The notes under the pieces were generated by a model. The model had not been told where the DNA came from, did no database searches, and was given only the letters and a program-made list of their open reading frames with translations. 64,000 bases of DNA, from positions 4,189,376 through 4,253,375 of the forward strand of contig NZ_CP011924.1 of assembly GCF_000238315.3 (NCBI RefSeq). The letters run 5' to 3'. Each line of letters begins with the position of its first letter. The stretch's first letter is position 1. Positions 1-9,005 of this stretch are shown here, one piece after another. The stretch comes from Pseudoalteromonas piscicida (lineage in GTDB: Bacteria > Pseudomonadota > Gammaproteobacteria > Enterobacterales > Alteromonadaceae). The position numbers and the translations under genes are program-made.

Positions 1-119
1 TTTAATGACTCATTTTCAGCAATTAATTGCGCATTCGCATGTTTTAAACTGGCAATCTCTTGTTGCGCGGCTAATAAGGCCTGTTGGGTTTCATTGTTTG
101 TAAATAGTTTTGCAAACAC
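1..119 (-). CDS. Partial gene, N-terminus of a coiled-coil protein (possibly a soluble chemotaxis receptor)
   Basis: The reverse strand reads GTG then FAKLFTNNETQQ followed by an Ala/Gln/Leu-rich heptad-like stretch (LAAQQEIASLKHANAQL) that runs off the left edge after 39 codons. An AGGGAA ribosome-binding site lies just upstream of the GTG. A short N-terminus leading straight into a coiled coil occurs in cytoplasmic methyl-accepting chemotaxis proteins, but too little is visible to name it. The GTG start is chosen from the Shine-Dalgarno spacing. Confidence 0.5.
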   Translation of the reverse strand, partial: MFAKLFTNNETQQALLAAQQEIASLKHANAQLIAENESL

Positions 120-293
120 GTTATTTTCCCTTGTAACTTGATATTAACGCAAGCTTAGCAATCATTGGAAAATAGTGCTACCTCTTTAGGTTTTAAAAAA
201 GCTATAAATTTAGAGAAGTTAGCGTAGAATTGTGGTTGGATTTTGGTGCGCTGAGCATCATTGAAATTGAATCAATAAAACTGTGTTATGGTG

Positions 294-1136
294 TTACCCT
301 CTAGCACTAGATCTGAGTGATTTACCGCGTTTATCGCCATACATATGCTCATCGGCTTCGTGGATGATGAGATCAGCTTGTTTAGCTGGGTCAACTTTGA
401 CCATTCCAATACTCACGTTAATTTTGTAATCGTGTAATCCTTTTAATAATGCCGCTCTTACTTCGTCTGTATCCGGAAGCACCGCATTAATATAGGCAAT
501 AAATTCGTCTCCCCCGATACGAAAGCTGTAGTCTAAGCCAAAGTAATCTTTCATATTCTGGGTAAACTTAATCAAAACCTCGTCGCCAATATGATGGCCA
601 TAGTTGTCATTCACCTGCTTAAAATTATCCAAATCGAGGTAGAGTAGCCATTGATTATCAAAGCGATGTGTTTGCAAGCCTTCAAAACATGCGCGACGAC
701 TGCCCACACCCGTCATCGCATCATGGTTAGCTTCATAGCGCATCCGCTCCTCTAACAACCTTCTTCTCTCTACTTCTTTTTTTAGCTCTGTAATGCTGGC
801 TCTTTTATTGGTGATCATGCAGTAAAAACCAAAGCTGATGAGTAAAAAACCGATATTTTTCAAAGAGGTGTCAAAATTAAGTAAAGGAATGGAAAAACCG
901 TCGGTAAAATTATCAATAATATCAAGGAGTAGGCCCGCACAATACACAAGTAGGGCAAGGCGTAAGAACGGATTAGCGATTTCTCTGGTGATCAAATTGA
1001 ATAAAGTGAAAGAAATGCCGAACCAGAACAACTCTTCGTAGCTCTCGTATTCGTAGTGACCAATATAGTACATGTAGCCACCAAAAAAGATGATAGCTAT
1101 CCATATAACTAAGGGAGGTAACGCGCTTTTGATCAA
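294..1136 (-). CDS. Membrane-anchored GGDEF diguanylate cyclase
   Basis: The protein has 280 aa. Residues 1-110 hold about four hydrophobic membrane segments with no clear sensory domain, then a short charged coiled coil (about 115-133) leads into a GGDEF domain (about 137-275). The signature FRIGGDEF is intact, as are the DLDNFKQVND metal/nucleotide-binding segment and the NDNYGHHIGDEVL helix, so it should make cyclic di-GMP from GTP at the inner membrane. The inhibitory RxxD site, five residues before GGDEF in many family members, reads FGLD here, so classical product inhibition is probably absent. The start codon appears to be TTG; no ATG is available until residue 22, inside the first membrane region. 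It stands alone, convergent with nothing and upstream of no partner. Confidence 0.85.
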   Translation of the reverse strand: MIKSALPPLVIWIAIIFFGGYMYYIGHYEYESYEELFWFGISFTLFNLITREIANPFLRLALLVYCAGLLLDIIDNFTDGFSIPLLNFDTSLKNIGFLLISFGFYCMITNKRASITELKKEVERRRLLEERMRYEANHDAMTGVGSRRACFEGLQTHRFDNQWLLYLDLDNFKQVNDNYGHHIGDEVLIKFTQNMKDYFGLDYSFRIGGDEFIAYINAVLPDTDEVRAALLKGLHDYKINVSIGMVKVDPAKQADLIIHEADEHMYGDKRGKSLRSSARG

Positions 1137-1203
1137 AATACTTTGGCTTCTGGTGCTTCAGTTATCTTTAGTTATAGTTAATTGAGCTTAAGAAGCAAGC
1201 CGC

Positions 1204-1626
1204 TTATGCGTTTAACTCAAGTGCTTGAGCAATCATAAATAGATGACTAACAAAAACGAGAGAAGTCAGTATTGTTCGCATTTTTTGATAGTCTTTATGA
1301 TAGTCACTCCAGCGAGACGAACTGCGCTCTATAAAATATACAAGCCAATATGCGATAGCTAGATAGAGAAGCAACCATTGTGGTGCTGCAATACTAAGTA
1401 AGGGGTATGGGATCACGACAATCACGGCCAGTATCGCTTGTTTGTTGGTTTGCTCACCTGCACGCCATAAACTTCCGGCCATAAAAGCTAGAATCCCCAG
1501 ACTGTAAAACTGAAAAGCATGAAGCACGTCACTTGATACACCTGTCATTAGCGTCCACGCGATACAAGCCAAAAAGGGAACGAAGCCAAAGTAACCAAGT
1601 TGAATATGATTGAAGTACGGGTGCAT
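1204..1626 (-). CDS. DUF3429 family membrane protein
   Basis: About 140 aa, with four to five hydrophobic segments (around residues 12-30, 38-55, 64-82, 86-100 and 118-136). The composition and layout match the DUF3429 family of small inner-membrane proteins, whose function is unknown. The GTG two codons upstream could also start translation; ATG at 1626 is preferred because a GAG motif lies 7 nt before it. It lies on the same strand as the diguanylate cyclase, about 67 nt upstream of it, and may share its transcript. The assignment comes from recall of family sequence patterns, not from a search. Confidence 0.65.
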   Translation of the reverse strand: MHPYFNHIQLGYFGFVPFLACIAWTLMTGVSSDVLHAFQFYSLGILAFMAGSLWRAGEQTNKQAILAVIVVIPYPLLSIAAPQWLLLYLAIAYWLVYFIERSSSRWSDYHKDYQKMRTILTSLVFVSHLFMIAQALELNA

Positions 1627-1855
1627 AGTCACGCTCTGCTGTAGTTAATTGCTGGGATCATACCGTAATTATCTTATTTTTATACTCTTATGCTGAATTA
1701 GTTGATCATTTAAAAGTGAATTATCGGTTTTTCCGATTACAGTGATTCAAACAATCCATTTTATTTAATCATCACTTCCCTTTATCTTTGTACTCAAGCC
1801 AAGGCGAACAGTAATCGCCAACATTATTTTAAACTAAACAACAGTGAGGAAAGCG

Positions 1856-2181
1856 ATGAGCACTTCATTAATCAATACTAAAATTCAACCATTCAACGCA
1901 ACTGCATACCATGGTGGCGACTTCGTAGAAGTTTCTGAGCAAGACCTACTAGGTAAATGGTCAATCGTATTCTTTTACCCAGCGGATTTCACTTTTGTAT
2001 GTCCAACAGAGCTTGGCGACTTAGCTGACTACTACGCACAGCTACAAGAAATGGGTGTAGAAGTTTACTCTGTATCGACAGACACGCACTTCACGCACAA
2101 AGCATGGCACGATGCGTCAGACACCATTAAGAAAATTCAATTCCCAATGATTGGTGACCCAACTGGCCGTATTACTCGAAC
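1856..2181 (+). pseudogene. ahpC: ahpC, truncated alkyl hydroperoxide reductase peroxiredoxin
   Basis: The first 109 codons are a clean Ahp[14 protein letters not shown], the peroxidatic cysteine in [10 protein letters not shown] (about residue 48), the [12 protein letters not shown] segment and [14 protein letters not shown] full AhpC has about 187 aa and its resolving cysteine (VCPAxW) lies in the missing part. At about 2182 the sequence switches to VgrG-tail DNA in another frame, so the ribosome would add about 60 unrelated residues and stop at 2359. The product could not complete the normal peroxidase cycle. The start is ATG 1856, with GAGGAAA seven bases upstream. The missing 3' part is nowhere in the window. 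The junction is either a real rearrangement or a misjoin. Confidence 0.85.
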
Positions 2182-4281
2182 CTCAAGGCAGACAACAACC
2201 TCACCATCACCGCCCCGGCGGGAAGTCAAATCATTCAAAGCCAAGGCAATATCACGATTAAAGGCAGTGGCTCTGGCAACCTCACTCTTGCCAATGGCGG
2301 CAGTGAAATCAGCATTGACTCAAGTGGTAACGTCAACATCTTTGCAGACAAGTTACTGACCTTAAAAGGCAAAGCCATGACCGTGTTTGACGGCAGCATG
2401 GAGCAAGATATTGGTGGTAAACAAAGCGCCACTATGCCGAGTGTACCGCAAATAGCGCAGATAGCAGCAAATCAACGCTTGTCGTTAACCGCTGATGGTA
2501 CGGCATCACTTGCTGATAAAACCATTGACCTTTCGTATTTTTATAGCGACGGCACACCAGTAGAAGACATTGATTACGAAGTCGTGATGGATAACGGCAA
2601 AAAATACACCGGCCAGCTTAGTCGCGGTACTGCAGAAATCATTGATGTGCCTGCTGGGAATTATACCGTGAGTTACATCGGCGAAGACGAAGAGAAGATT
2701 GTCTCGTTACGCCAAGAGCTTCGCACGGCCCTTGACCAAATGGTTGCAGAAATCCGCAAGCAAGCTGACATTCAAGAGCGTCTGATTGATGACGAAAATC
2801 TTGGGATGCAAGGACTTATCTATAGCGGTGCTTTCTTATACGGGCTTTATCAGCAAGGAGAAAGCATTGTAACGGGAGTTGCAGATTTAGTCGAAGGCAC
2901 AGCAGGGGCAATTTATGATGTTGGCGCAGCAACTTTCCGTATTTTGGGCCACCTCGCAACTGGCGATGTGGAAGCTATGCGGGCAGAGTTACAGCAAATT
3001 ATGTCAACTGCCTCAGAGTCCATTAATGGCATCGTTGAAGCGTTTGAAACATTAGTTATAATTGCAGAAGATGAAGAAGCGCGTACTTTACTTGCAAACT
3101 TTCCAGCACGTTACTTTAATGCCCATTCCAGTGTTGAACGTACCAGAATGGCAGGTCGCTTGTCGTTTGAAATACTGCTTGCCCTTGCCACCTTTGGTAG
3201 TGGTGCAGTGGTTTCTGCTATCGCTAAATCCAATTACTTTGTTAAAGCAACCCGCGCATTGGAAAAGCTCACTCAAGCCACCAAGTTAAAACGCTTAAGT
3301 TACACTCGCTCGGGTACAACTGAAAAAGTACAACTAGACCGGATCCCAAAGGTCGAAACCGACATTGACGACGTTAAAAGAATTGAGTCTGTCGCACCCG
3401 CCTCAGTTGCATTAAAAGTTAACCCTAGGACGCATGTTCAAATATTATTGGATGACTTTTTAAGTGATGCACCAGAGCATGTAAAGAATAATTACCGGGT
3501 TGCATTACGAGATGGAAAACCGTATATAACAAGGCGAAACCAAACGGTCAGTGACCAATTGCAGTATGTTGACGGCCAAATTGTTTTCGCCTCGAATAGA
3601 ATTGATACACCTAATAAAGTCTTGCAACGCTTGAAGGTTGACCACAAGTCACTCACTCCAGCGGCAAAACAAAAGCTTAGGACGCTAGAAGCACAAAGAA
3701 ATCAAGCCATCGCCAAACGCGATGCCGCATTAAAGTCTGGTAATGCAGAGCACCTTAAAGCTGCATATAAAGATATGCGTGCAGCCAGTGAAGAGTTGGG
3801 TGAAGAAGCTGCCCGGATCTTCGTAGAACAAAATTACCCAGGAGCAACACCACTGAGATCAAAGTTACTCACAGATGGTAAGCAAGGACAATTTGACCAA
3901 TTATATCAAACCGAAGACGGTAGACTCCTAGTTATTGAAGCCAAAGGTGGTAGCGCAACTTGGGGGAGTCGAATGGCCGGAACAAAGCGTGCTCAGCAAG
4001 GCTCAAGAGCCTATATGGATTCAATTTTTAAGAATTATGAAAAGAAACTAATAGAATATAAAGCTGATCCGAAATATGGTGACCCAAATGAGGCTAAGTT
4101 TAACGAGCAGGTTAAAGAATTAAACCGAATGCTCGAACACTATAAAGATATGATTAAAATGGACGGTATTATTGATGACCCAATTGAATATATTGGTGTA
4201 CAACAAAAAGCTTCTGATGCTGGAATTAAAGGAGCCATTGATGCCACCATATTTGATATTAAAAATATAGAAAAGGGATAG
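2182..4281 (+). CDS. VgrG C-terminal tail fused to a PD-(D/E)xK-type nuclease toxin (5'-truncated T6SS effector)
   Basis: The open frame begins abruptly at the ahpC junction with VgrG beta-helix repeats ([27 protein letters not shown]) of the DUF2345-like type. It continues through a small beta domain ([15 protein letters not shown]), helical and hydrophobic segments ([19 protein letters not shown]) and a charged linker. The C-terminal domain contains FDQLY, then LLVIEAKGG. Counting from the ATG at 2377, D507, E521 and K523 fit a PD-(D/E)xK restriction-endonuclease-fold toxin. The gp27/gp5 parts of VgrG needed for secretion are missing, so this is an orphan evolved-VgrG tail. Internal initiation at ATG 2377 would give 634 aa, but its ribosome-binding site is weak. 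The immunity gene follows 3 bp later. Confidence 0.75.
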   Translation, partial: LKADNNLTITAPAGSQIIQSQGNITIKGSGSGNLTLANGGSEISIDSSGNVNIFADKLLTLKGKAMTVFDGSMEQDIGGKQSATMPSVPQIAQIAANQRLSLTADGTASLADKTIDLSYFYSDGTPVEDIDYEVVMDNGKKYTGQLSRGTAEIIDVPAGNYTVSYIGEDEEKIVSLRQELRTALDQMVAEIRKQADIQERLIDDENLGMQGLIYSGAFLYGLYQQGESIVTGVADLVEGTAGAIYDVGAATFRILGHLATGDVEAMRAELQQIMSTASESINGIVEAFETLVIIAEDEEARTLLANFPARYFNAHSSVERTRMAGRLSFEILLALATFGSGAVVSAIAKSNYFVKATRALEKLTQATKLKRLSYTRSGTTEKVQLDRIPKVETDIDDVKRIESVAPASVALKVNPRTHVQILLDDFLSDAPEHVKNNYRVALRDGKPYITRRNQTVSDQLQYVDGQIVFASNRIDTPNKVLQRLKVDHKSLTPAAKQKLRTLEAQRNQAIAKRDAALKSGNAEHLKAAYKDMRAASEELGEEAARIFVEQNYPGATPLRSKLLTDGKQGQFDQLYQTEDGRLLVIEAKGGSATWGSRMAGTKRAQQGSRAYMDSIFKNYEKKLIEYKADPKYGDPNEAKFNEQVKELNRMLEHYKDMIKMDGIIDDPIEYIGVQQKASDAGIKGAIDATIFDIKNIEKG

Positions 4282-4284
4282 AAA

Positions 4285-5139
4285 ATGATTAAAAATCATT
4301 ATACGTACGCACAGGCCAGCTATGAAGATAGCCAAGACTCATACAATAGGTTTCCTGACGAATTAACACTCACCGCAATTAGAAATAAACCGCAAAGTGC
4401 TTTGTCTACGTTTTTAACAACCAACTTAAGAACATTCCCACTAGAAGCCCTTGAAAACCCAAACAGCAAAAATGCATGGAAATACCTCACGCGTGCACAA
4501 GAATTAGGATTGGGAATTTTTCAATCTAACGATAATCCAAGTAAGCCATTTCAACTACACTACGATAACCAAGTTATTGAAGTAGTCGGGGCATTAGACC
4601 CTGAAGGCGCTGATATTTTTAATTGGCCAAAGGCTATGTATCTTGCAATAATTACGCGAAATCAAGATGCGATTGATTATCTAATTCAAGTTGATGATTC
4701 AGTTTTTAAAGCGGCTAACTATGCTGAGCAATTCACTCCTTTTGATTACGCTCTAGTTGATTTGCTCAAGTCCATTTTTACGCCTGACGCAGACTTAGCC
4801 TCGGCAATTGAAAAAGCATTAATTACCAGTAATCCAGACGATTACAAATACGATGAGGCTTATCACTATGCTAGTAGACTCTACTGGCCCGTAGTTTCTG
4901 TCATTTTAGGTATATTTACCGATGATGGCGGCGTAGAGTTTAATCAGGCGATTGAAAAGGCAACGCTACTTCATAAAGAATACTACGATACCAAAGAAGA
5001 GAAATTTGAAATTGATGGCGCATTATCCATTCCCCTCACTGCCATGGCTTCATTAGCAAAAGACATTAAAGGTTACGACTTGACCACAGAAAATGGTTAT
5101 ATACCTGAGTGGTTGGTAAACCCTAACCCACCAAAATGA
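4285..5139 (+). CDS. Imm49-like immunity protein for the upstream toxin
   Basis: 284 aa, soluble, mostly helical. It resembles the Imm49 family: an N-terminal region with LRTFPLEALENPNSKNAW, a central region with YLAIITRNQDAIDYL, and the typical C-terminal block ALSIPLTAMASLAKD followed by YIPEWLV. Imm49 proteins neutralise nuclease toxins of polymorphic toxin systems in the cytoplasm. The start lies 3 bp after the toxin stop codon, so the pair is very probably translationally coupled. The family call is from memory of conserved patterns; the neighbourhood strongly supports an immunity role. Confidence 0.75.
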   Translation: MIKNHYTYAQASYEDSQDSYNRFPDELTLTAIRNKPQSALSTFLTTNLRTFPLEALENPNSKNAWKYLTRAQELGLGIFQSNDNPSKPFQLHYDNQVIEVVGALDPEGADIFNWPKAMYLAIITRNQDAIDYLIQVDDSVFKAANYAEQFTPFDYALVDLLKSIFTPDADLASAIEKALITSNPDDYKYDEAYHYASRLYWPVVSVILGIFTDDGGVEFNQAIEKATLLHKEYYDTKEEKFEIDGALSIPLTAMASLAKDIKGYDLTTENGYIPEWLVNPNPPK

Positions 5140-5337
5140 TAAAGGTAAATTAAAAAAGAAGTCTAATTTGCTAAACCACACTCTTTAACAACATAGATGT
5201 TGCAAGGCTAGGTTCAATCATCCTCCTAGCCTACACTTCTCACCAAATTTCTTTTGCTGCTTTCGTTTACATGTTTAATTAGAGAAACCACGGTAGCTAA
5301 CTTTCAACTGTTTTATTGAGATGGTATGCAGTGATAA

Positions 5338-6240
5338 GACAAAGCCATAAATAAAGGCCCAAGACATACCACAACCATAGTCAAAGTTATCTTAAAAAAT
5401 ACTGGAGAATCGCTCTCTGCTGCGCTTGCCGTACTGCGGCTTTTTACCCAAAGAAAAGTCGGTAAAGGCGACCCAGTTAAATACCTAAGAGACATCAACT
5501 GGCAAGACTTAGGAAAACAATCCGCCACGGAAGTAAAAAACATCGTCAAAGGCCTGCGCGATTCACTTGATGACATGTCTAGCAGTTGGCACTACGACCT
5601 ACTACTTCCAGACGCCGCCATCGAAGGCATGCAAGCCACGGTAAAACGCCTAGACGACGTCACCCCCAAAATCGACCAGCATATGCAACAAGCCGCCCAA
5701 GAAATCGGACAGCGAGTTAATAAAGCACTGGATGAATATCAAGGCCAATCACCAATTCGAGGCGTCACCGATAAGCCCACCAAAGCCAAAGCCGATGAAT
5801 TGGAACCACCAAAAGGGAATGAGCTGCCGGGGGCTAAAAGCAATAGCTCAAATAATATAAAGACTAAGAAAGCTCGTAAGATATCGAGCCGCTTGAAATA
5901 CCTTGGTAAAACACCAAGTAAAACATCTCGCACTGGTAAAGAGGTCATTGCTAGGATGCGCAAAGAAGGTAAGATAAGAGATAAATTCGGTAAAACGCAG
6001 TTTAAAGACAGCAAAGGAAATTGGCACCCGCTTTCACAAGCAGACATGGCACATGACCCGACAGATGCAGTAAGGTGGTGGAATACGAAAGGTAGGCAAT
6101 ATGGCGCAAAGTCGAAAGAAGTTAGGGAGTGGATGCTTGACCCAAATAACTATACATTGGACCATTACAGCCTAAACCGTTCAGCGGGAGCTAAGTTAAA
6201 AGAAACCTATTTACCCCCAATTAATAAGTTGAAAAAATGA
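5338..6240 (+). pseudogene. 5'-truncated T6SS effector with GH-E/HNH-Endo VII-type toxin domain
   Basis: The frame is open from just after a TAA at 5335 to 6240 and has no convincing start; the internal ATG 5575 would give 221 aa. The upstream part (SAALAVLRLFTQRKVGKGDP, then SSWHYDLLLPDAAIEGM) looks like the linker of a VgrG- or Rhs-borne effector. The C-terminal 90 residues contain NWHPLSQADMAHDPTDAV, RWWNTKGRQYGAKSKEV and REWMLDPNNYTLDHYSLN, which fit the GH-E family of HNH/Endonuclease VII-like DNases in polymorphic toxins. The secretion-competent N-terminus is missing, so it resembles a displaced effector C-terminal cassette. Its stop overlaps the next gene by ATGA. Confidence 0.7.
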
Positions 6241-6662
6241 AAGAATTAGATGAAAAATTAAGTGATGAGATTAATGAAAAATTTAATCGTTCTCTGGAGT
6301 TTAGAGACAGAGGAAAAATAGATGAGTCATTTGTTGAAATGCAAGAAGCTATCGAATTAATCCCCTCACCGAAGAGCCAGTGGTCAGAATCATTAATTAT
6401 TATTACTTCAGCTTGTGAACACTTTATTACCATAGAGAAGCTTGCTGAGGCCGAGGCACTAATTGATGAGTACTTAACTTCAGACTTTTGCATTTCATAT
6501 GATGATAGCCCAAGCTTCATAAAGGGAATTATATTATTTGAAATGGGTAACTTTAAACAAGCATATGAATGGTTTGCTAAAGCCAATTCTATTTCACGGG
6601 GCAGATGCTTTGTAGAACAACCTAAAAAATACAAAACTTTCTTTAATGAGTATAACCAATGA
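6237..6662 (+). CDS. Putative immunity protein, TPR-like (copy 1)
   Basis: 141 aa, acidic and all-helical, with TPR-like helix pairs (FRDRGKIDESFVEMQEAIEL; GIILFEMGNFKQAYEWFAKA). It starts inside the stop of the GH-E toxin fragment (ATGA overlap) and itself overlaps the next gene by ATGA, so the three are translationally coupled. TPR-type proteins are common partners of GH-E toxins, so an immunity role is inferred from position and fold. An identical copy lies at 7493-7918 within a tandem duplication. Confidence 0.65.
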   Translation: MKELDEKLSDEINEKFNRSLEFRDRGKIDESFVEMQEAIELIPSPKSQWSESLIIITSACEHFITIEKLAEAEALIDEYLTSDFCISYDDSPSFIKGIILFEMGNFKQAYEWFAKANSISRGRCFVEQPKKYKTFFNEYNQ

Positions 6663-7078
6663 ATGTACATGACCAGATAGAAGAGTATTGCGAGCAAGGC
6701 AATGACCTTTTTGATGAAGAAGATTTTCAAGGCGCAATGACACTTTGGAAAAAAGCTTTCGATTTGCTTGCTGATCCAGATGAAGAGTGGGAGCAAGCCG
6801 TTTGGCTTAAAGTATCTATTGGGGATAGTTATTATATGCTTGATGAATATCAACAATCCCTAGATTCAATGCTGGATGCATTAAACTACCCTGAAGCACT
6901 TGACAACCCATTTATTCACTTTAGAGCTGGCCAGTGTCATTATCAGTTAGGTGATAAAGAGCGCAGTAAAAATGCTTTACTTAAGGCCTATATGTTAGCC
7001 GGGAAAGAAATTTTTGAAGACCATGGAGAGGATGGGCTTTTTTATTACGACTTTTTAAAGTCCGAAATCAAGTTATAA
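6659..7078 (+). CDS. Putative second immunity protein, TPR repeats (copy 1)
   Basis: 139 aa, strongly acidic, with three TPR-like helix pairs: GNDLFDEEDFQGAMTLWKKA, SIGDSYYMLDEYQQSLDSML and RAGQCHYQLGDKERSKNALL. It overlaps the preceding gene by ATGA. It is weakly similar in layout to that gene, which suggests an old duplication within the immunity locus, or a two-subunit immunity. It probably binds the GH-E nuclease in the cytoplasm. An identical copy is at 7915-8334. Confidence 0.65.
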   Translation: MNVHDQIEEYCEQGNDLFDEEDFQGAMTLWKKAFDLLADPDEEWEQAVWLKVSIGDSYYMLDEYQQSLDSMLDALNYPEALDNPFIHFRAGQCHYQLGDKERSKNALLKAYMLAGKEIFEDHGEDGLFYYDFLKSEIKL

Positions 7079-7167
7079 ACCATTTCTACGCAAAGGACAG
7101 CACATGACGGTTAGCATATACATCGTGCAATATTTTGTTCGATATATTTACCACAAAATTCAAGAGC

Positions 7168-7349
7168 CTTGGCTTAAGTGCCACACAAAATATCACCCTT
7201 AAGGCGGGTCGCAGCCATCGCAGTGTTATCCAAAGTGATATAAAGCTCAAGGCAGACAACAACTTTACCATCACCGCGCCGGCGGGAAGTCAACTCATTC
7301 AAAGCCAAGGTAATATCACAGTAAAAGGCAGTGGCTCTGGCAACCTCAC
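7168..7349 (+). pseudogene. VgrG tail fragment (copy 1)
   Basis: In one frame this reads [45 protein letters not shown] and [10 protein letters not shown], the same VgrG beta-helix tail as at 2182. It is preceded by the immunity genes rather than by the rest of vgrG and ends at a duplication boundary, so it is a remnant. It probably marks a former vgrG through which effector cassettes recombined. Confidence 0.7.
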
Positions 7350-7496
7350 AGGCAATATGGCGCAAAGTCGAAAGAAGTTAGGGAGTGGATGCTTGACCCA
7401 AATAACTATACATTGGACCATTACAGCCTAAACCGTTCAGCGGGAGCTAAGTTAAAAGAAACCTATTTACCCCCAATTAATAAGTTGAAAAAATGA
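7350..7496 (+). pseudogene. 3' remnant of GH-E toxin (copy 2)
   Basis: It encodes only the last 48 residues of the toxin (from GRQYGAKSKEV to NKLKK), created by duplication A. It lacks most of the nuclease domain and fuses upstream to the VgrG fragment in a different context, so no active toxin is expected. Confidence 0.85.
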
Positions 7497-7918
7497 AAGA
7501 ATTAGATGAAAAATTAAGTGATGAGATTAATGAAAAATTTAATCGTTCTCTGGAGTTTAGAGACAGAGGAAAAATAGATGAGTCATTTGTTGAAATGCAA
7601 GAAGCTATCGAATTAATCCCCTCACCGAAGAGCCAGTGGTCAGAATCATTAATTATTATTACTTCAGCTTGTGAACACTTTATTACCATAGAGAAGCTTG
7701 CTGAGGCCGAGGCACTAATTGATGAGTACTTAACTTCAGACTTTTGCATTTCATATGATGATAGCCCAAGCTTCATAAAGGGAATTATATTATTTGAAAT
7801 GGGTAACTTTAAACAAGCATATGAATGGTTTGCTAAAGCCAATTCTATTTCACGGGGCAGATGCTTTGTAGAACAACCTAAAAAATACAAAACTTTCTTT
7901 AATGAGTATAACCAATGA
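7493..7918 (+). CDS. Putative immunity protein, TPR-like (copy 2)
   Basis: Identical in protein sequence to 6237-6662, as part of the 1256-bp tandem duplication. If the duplication is real, it raises immunity gene dosage; if it is an assembly artefact, this copy does not exist. The ATGA couplings to its neighbours are preserved. Confidence 0.6.
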   Translation: MKELDEKLSDEINEKFNRSLEFRDRGKIDESFVEMQEAIELIPSPKSQWSESLIIITSACEHFITIEKLAEAEALIDEYLTSDFCISYDDSPSFIKGIILFEMGNFKQAYEWFAKANSISRGRCFVEQPKKYKTFFNEYNQ

Positions 7919-8334
7919 ATGTACATGACCAGATAGAAGAGTATTGCGAGCAAGGCAATGACCTTTTTGATGAAGAAGATTTTCAAGGCGCAATGACACT
8001 TTGGAAAAAAGCTTTCGATTTGCTTGCTGATCCAGATGAAGAGTGGGAGCAAGCCGTTTGGCTTAAAGTATCTATTGGGGATAGTTATTATATGCTTGAT
8101 GAATATCAACAATCCCTAGATTCAATGCTGGATGCATTAAACTACCCTGAAGCACTTGACAACCCATTTATTCACTTTAGAGCTGGCCAGTGTCATTATC
8201 AGTTAGGTGATAAAGAGCGCAGTAAAAATGCTTTACTTAAGGCCTATATGTTAGCCGGGAAAGAAATTTTTGAAGACCATGGAGAGGATGGGCTTTTTTA
8301 TTACGACTTTTTAAAGTCCGAAATCAAGTTATAA
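7915..8334 (+). CDS. Putative second immunity protein, TPR repeats (copy 2)
   Basis: Identical to 6659-7078, within duplication A. Same TPR-like helices and same coupling to the preceding gene. Its existence depends on duplication A being genuine. Confidence 0.6.
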   Translation: MNVHDQIEEYCEQGNDLFDEEDFQGAMTLWKKAFDLLADPDEEWEQAVWLKVSIGDSYYMLDEYQQSLDSMLDALNYPEALDNPFIHFRAGQCHYQLGDKERSKNALLKAYMLAGKEIFEDHGEDGLFYYDFLKSEIKL

Positions 8335-8423
8335 ACCATTTCTACGCAAAGGACAGCACATGACGGTTAGCATATACATCGTGCAATATTTTGTTCGATA
8401 TATTTACCACAAAATTCAAGAGC

Positions 8424-8605
8424 CTTGGCTTAAGTGCCACACAAAATATCACCCTTAAGGCGGGTCGCAGCCATCGCAGTGTTATCCAAAGTGATATAAA
8501 GCTCAAGGCAGACAACAACTTTACCATCACCGCGCCGGCGGGAAGTCAACTCATTCAAAGCCAAGGTAATATCACAGTAAAAGGCAGTGGCTCTGGCAAC
8601 CTCAC
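8424..8605 (+). pseudogene. VgrG tail fragment (copy 2)
   Basis: Duplicate of 7168-7349. Here the frame runs on past the duplication end for about 15 unrelated codons (TRRLHYVGLGFED) and stops at 8651. It is a remnant only. Confidence 0.65.
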
Positions 8606-9005
8606 CCTTACAAGACGGTTGCACTATGTCGGCTTAGGATTTGAGGATTAAGTGTGATGCTGGGGCGACGTTTTCTTGGTTCGTTCTTTTTCGTCGTTTA
8701 AAAAGAATGAACGAGGAGCGCATGGATGCGCTTTGATATTAAACATGGAGGTTTATATTGCTAACGGCTGATAGCTCGAAATTTATCGAAGTCAGCCCGT
8801 CCTCCGGGACAGTTTTCGACGCCTATCCGCGGGCTACGGCTACCCGAAAAGCATACTTCTCGGCGGGTGAATTGCTTTCCAAAAAGCTATTTGCATCGTC
8901 AATTAGGAGGCTGTGACTTGGGAGACATACTACGTTGTCGGTTTCTTGTAAGCCTCGACACAGCTTAATTGCTAAAATAATCCGTGCTTACTCTCACAGG
9001 AAGAG
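8606..9005. other. Gene-free stretch with GC-rich hairpins at the right edge of the toxin block
   Basis: No convincing ORF on either strand. Between about 8800 and 8880 there are several short inverted repeats (for example GTCC-TCCG-GGAC, and CGAAAAG facing CTTCTCG) in GC-rich DNA unlike its surroundings. It may be the scar or 3' flank of a vgrG/rhs-type element. No RNA family is recognised. Confidence 0.35.

Larger units (their letters stand above)
6094..7349. repeat. Tandem duplication A, unit 1 (1256 bp)
   Basis: This segment is repeated without an apparent mismatch immediately downstream (7350-8605). It runs from AGGCAATATGG inside the GH-E toxin to GGCAACCTCAC in the VgrG tail and carries the toxin 3' end, both immunity genes and the VgrG fragment. 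There is no microhomology at the junction. Confidence 0.95.
7350..8605. repeat. Tandem duplication A, unit 2 (1256 bp)
   Basis: Second perfect copy, directly abutting unit 1. After 8605 the sequence diverges into unrelated DNA. The end coincides with the point where this VgrG tail stops matching the one at 2182. Confidence 0.95.

Noticed and set aside
6221..8112. 211-aa minus-strand ORFs over the TPR immunity genes
   Set aside because: They mirror the immunity genes, which have proper ATGA coupling; the antisense products are Ser/Ile-rich without a family match.
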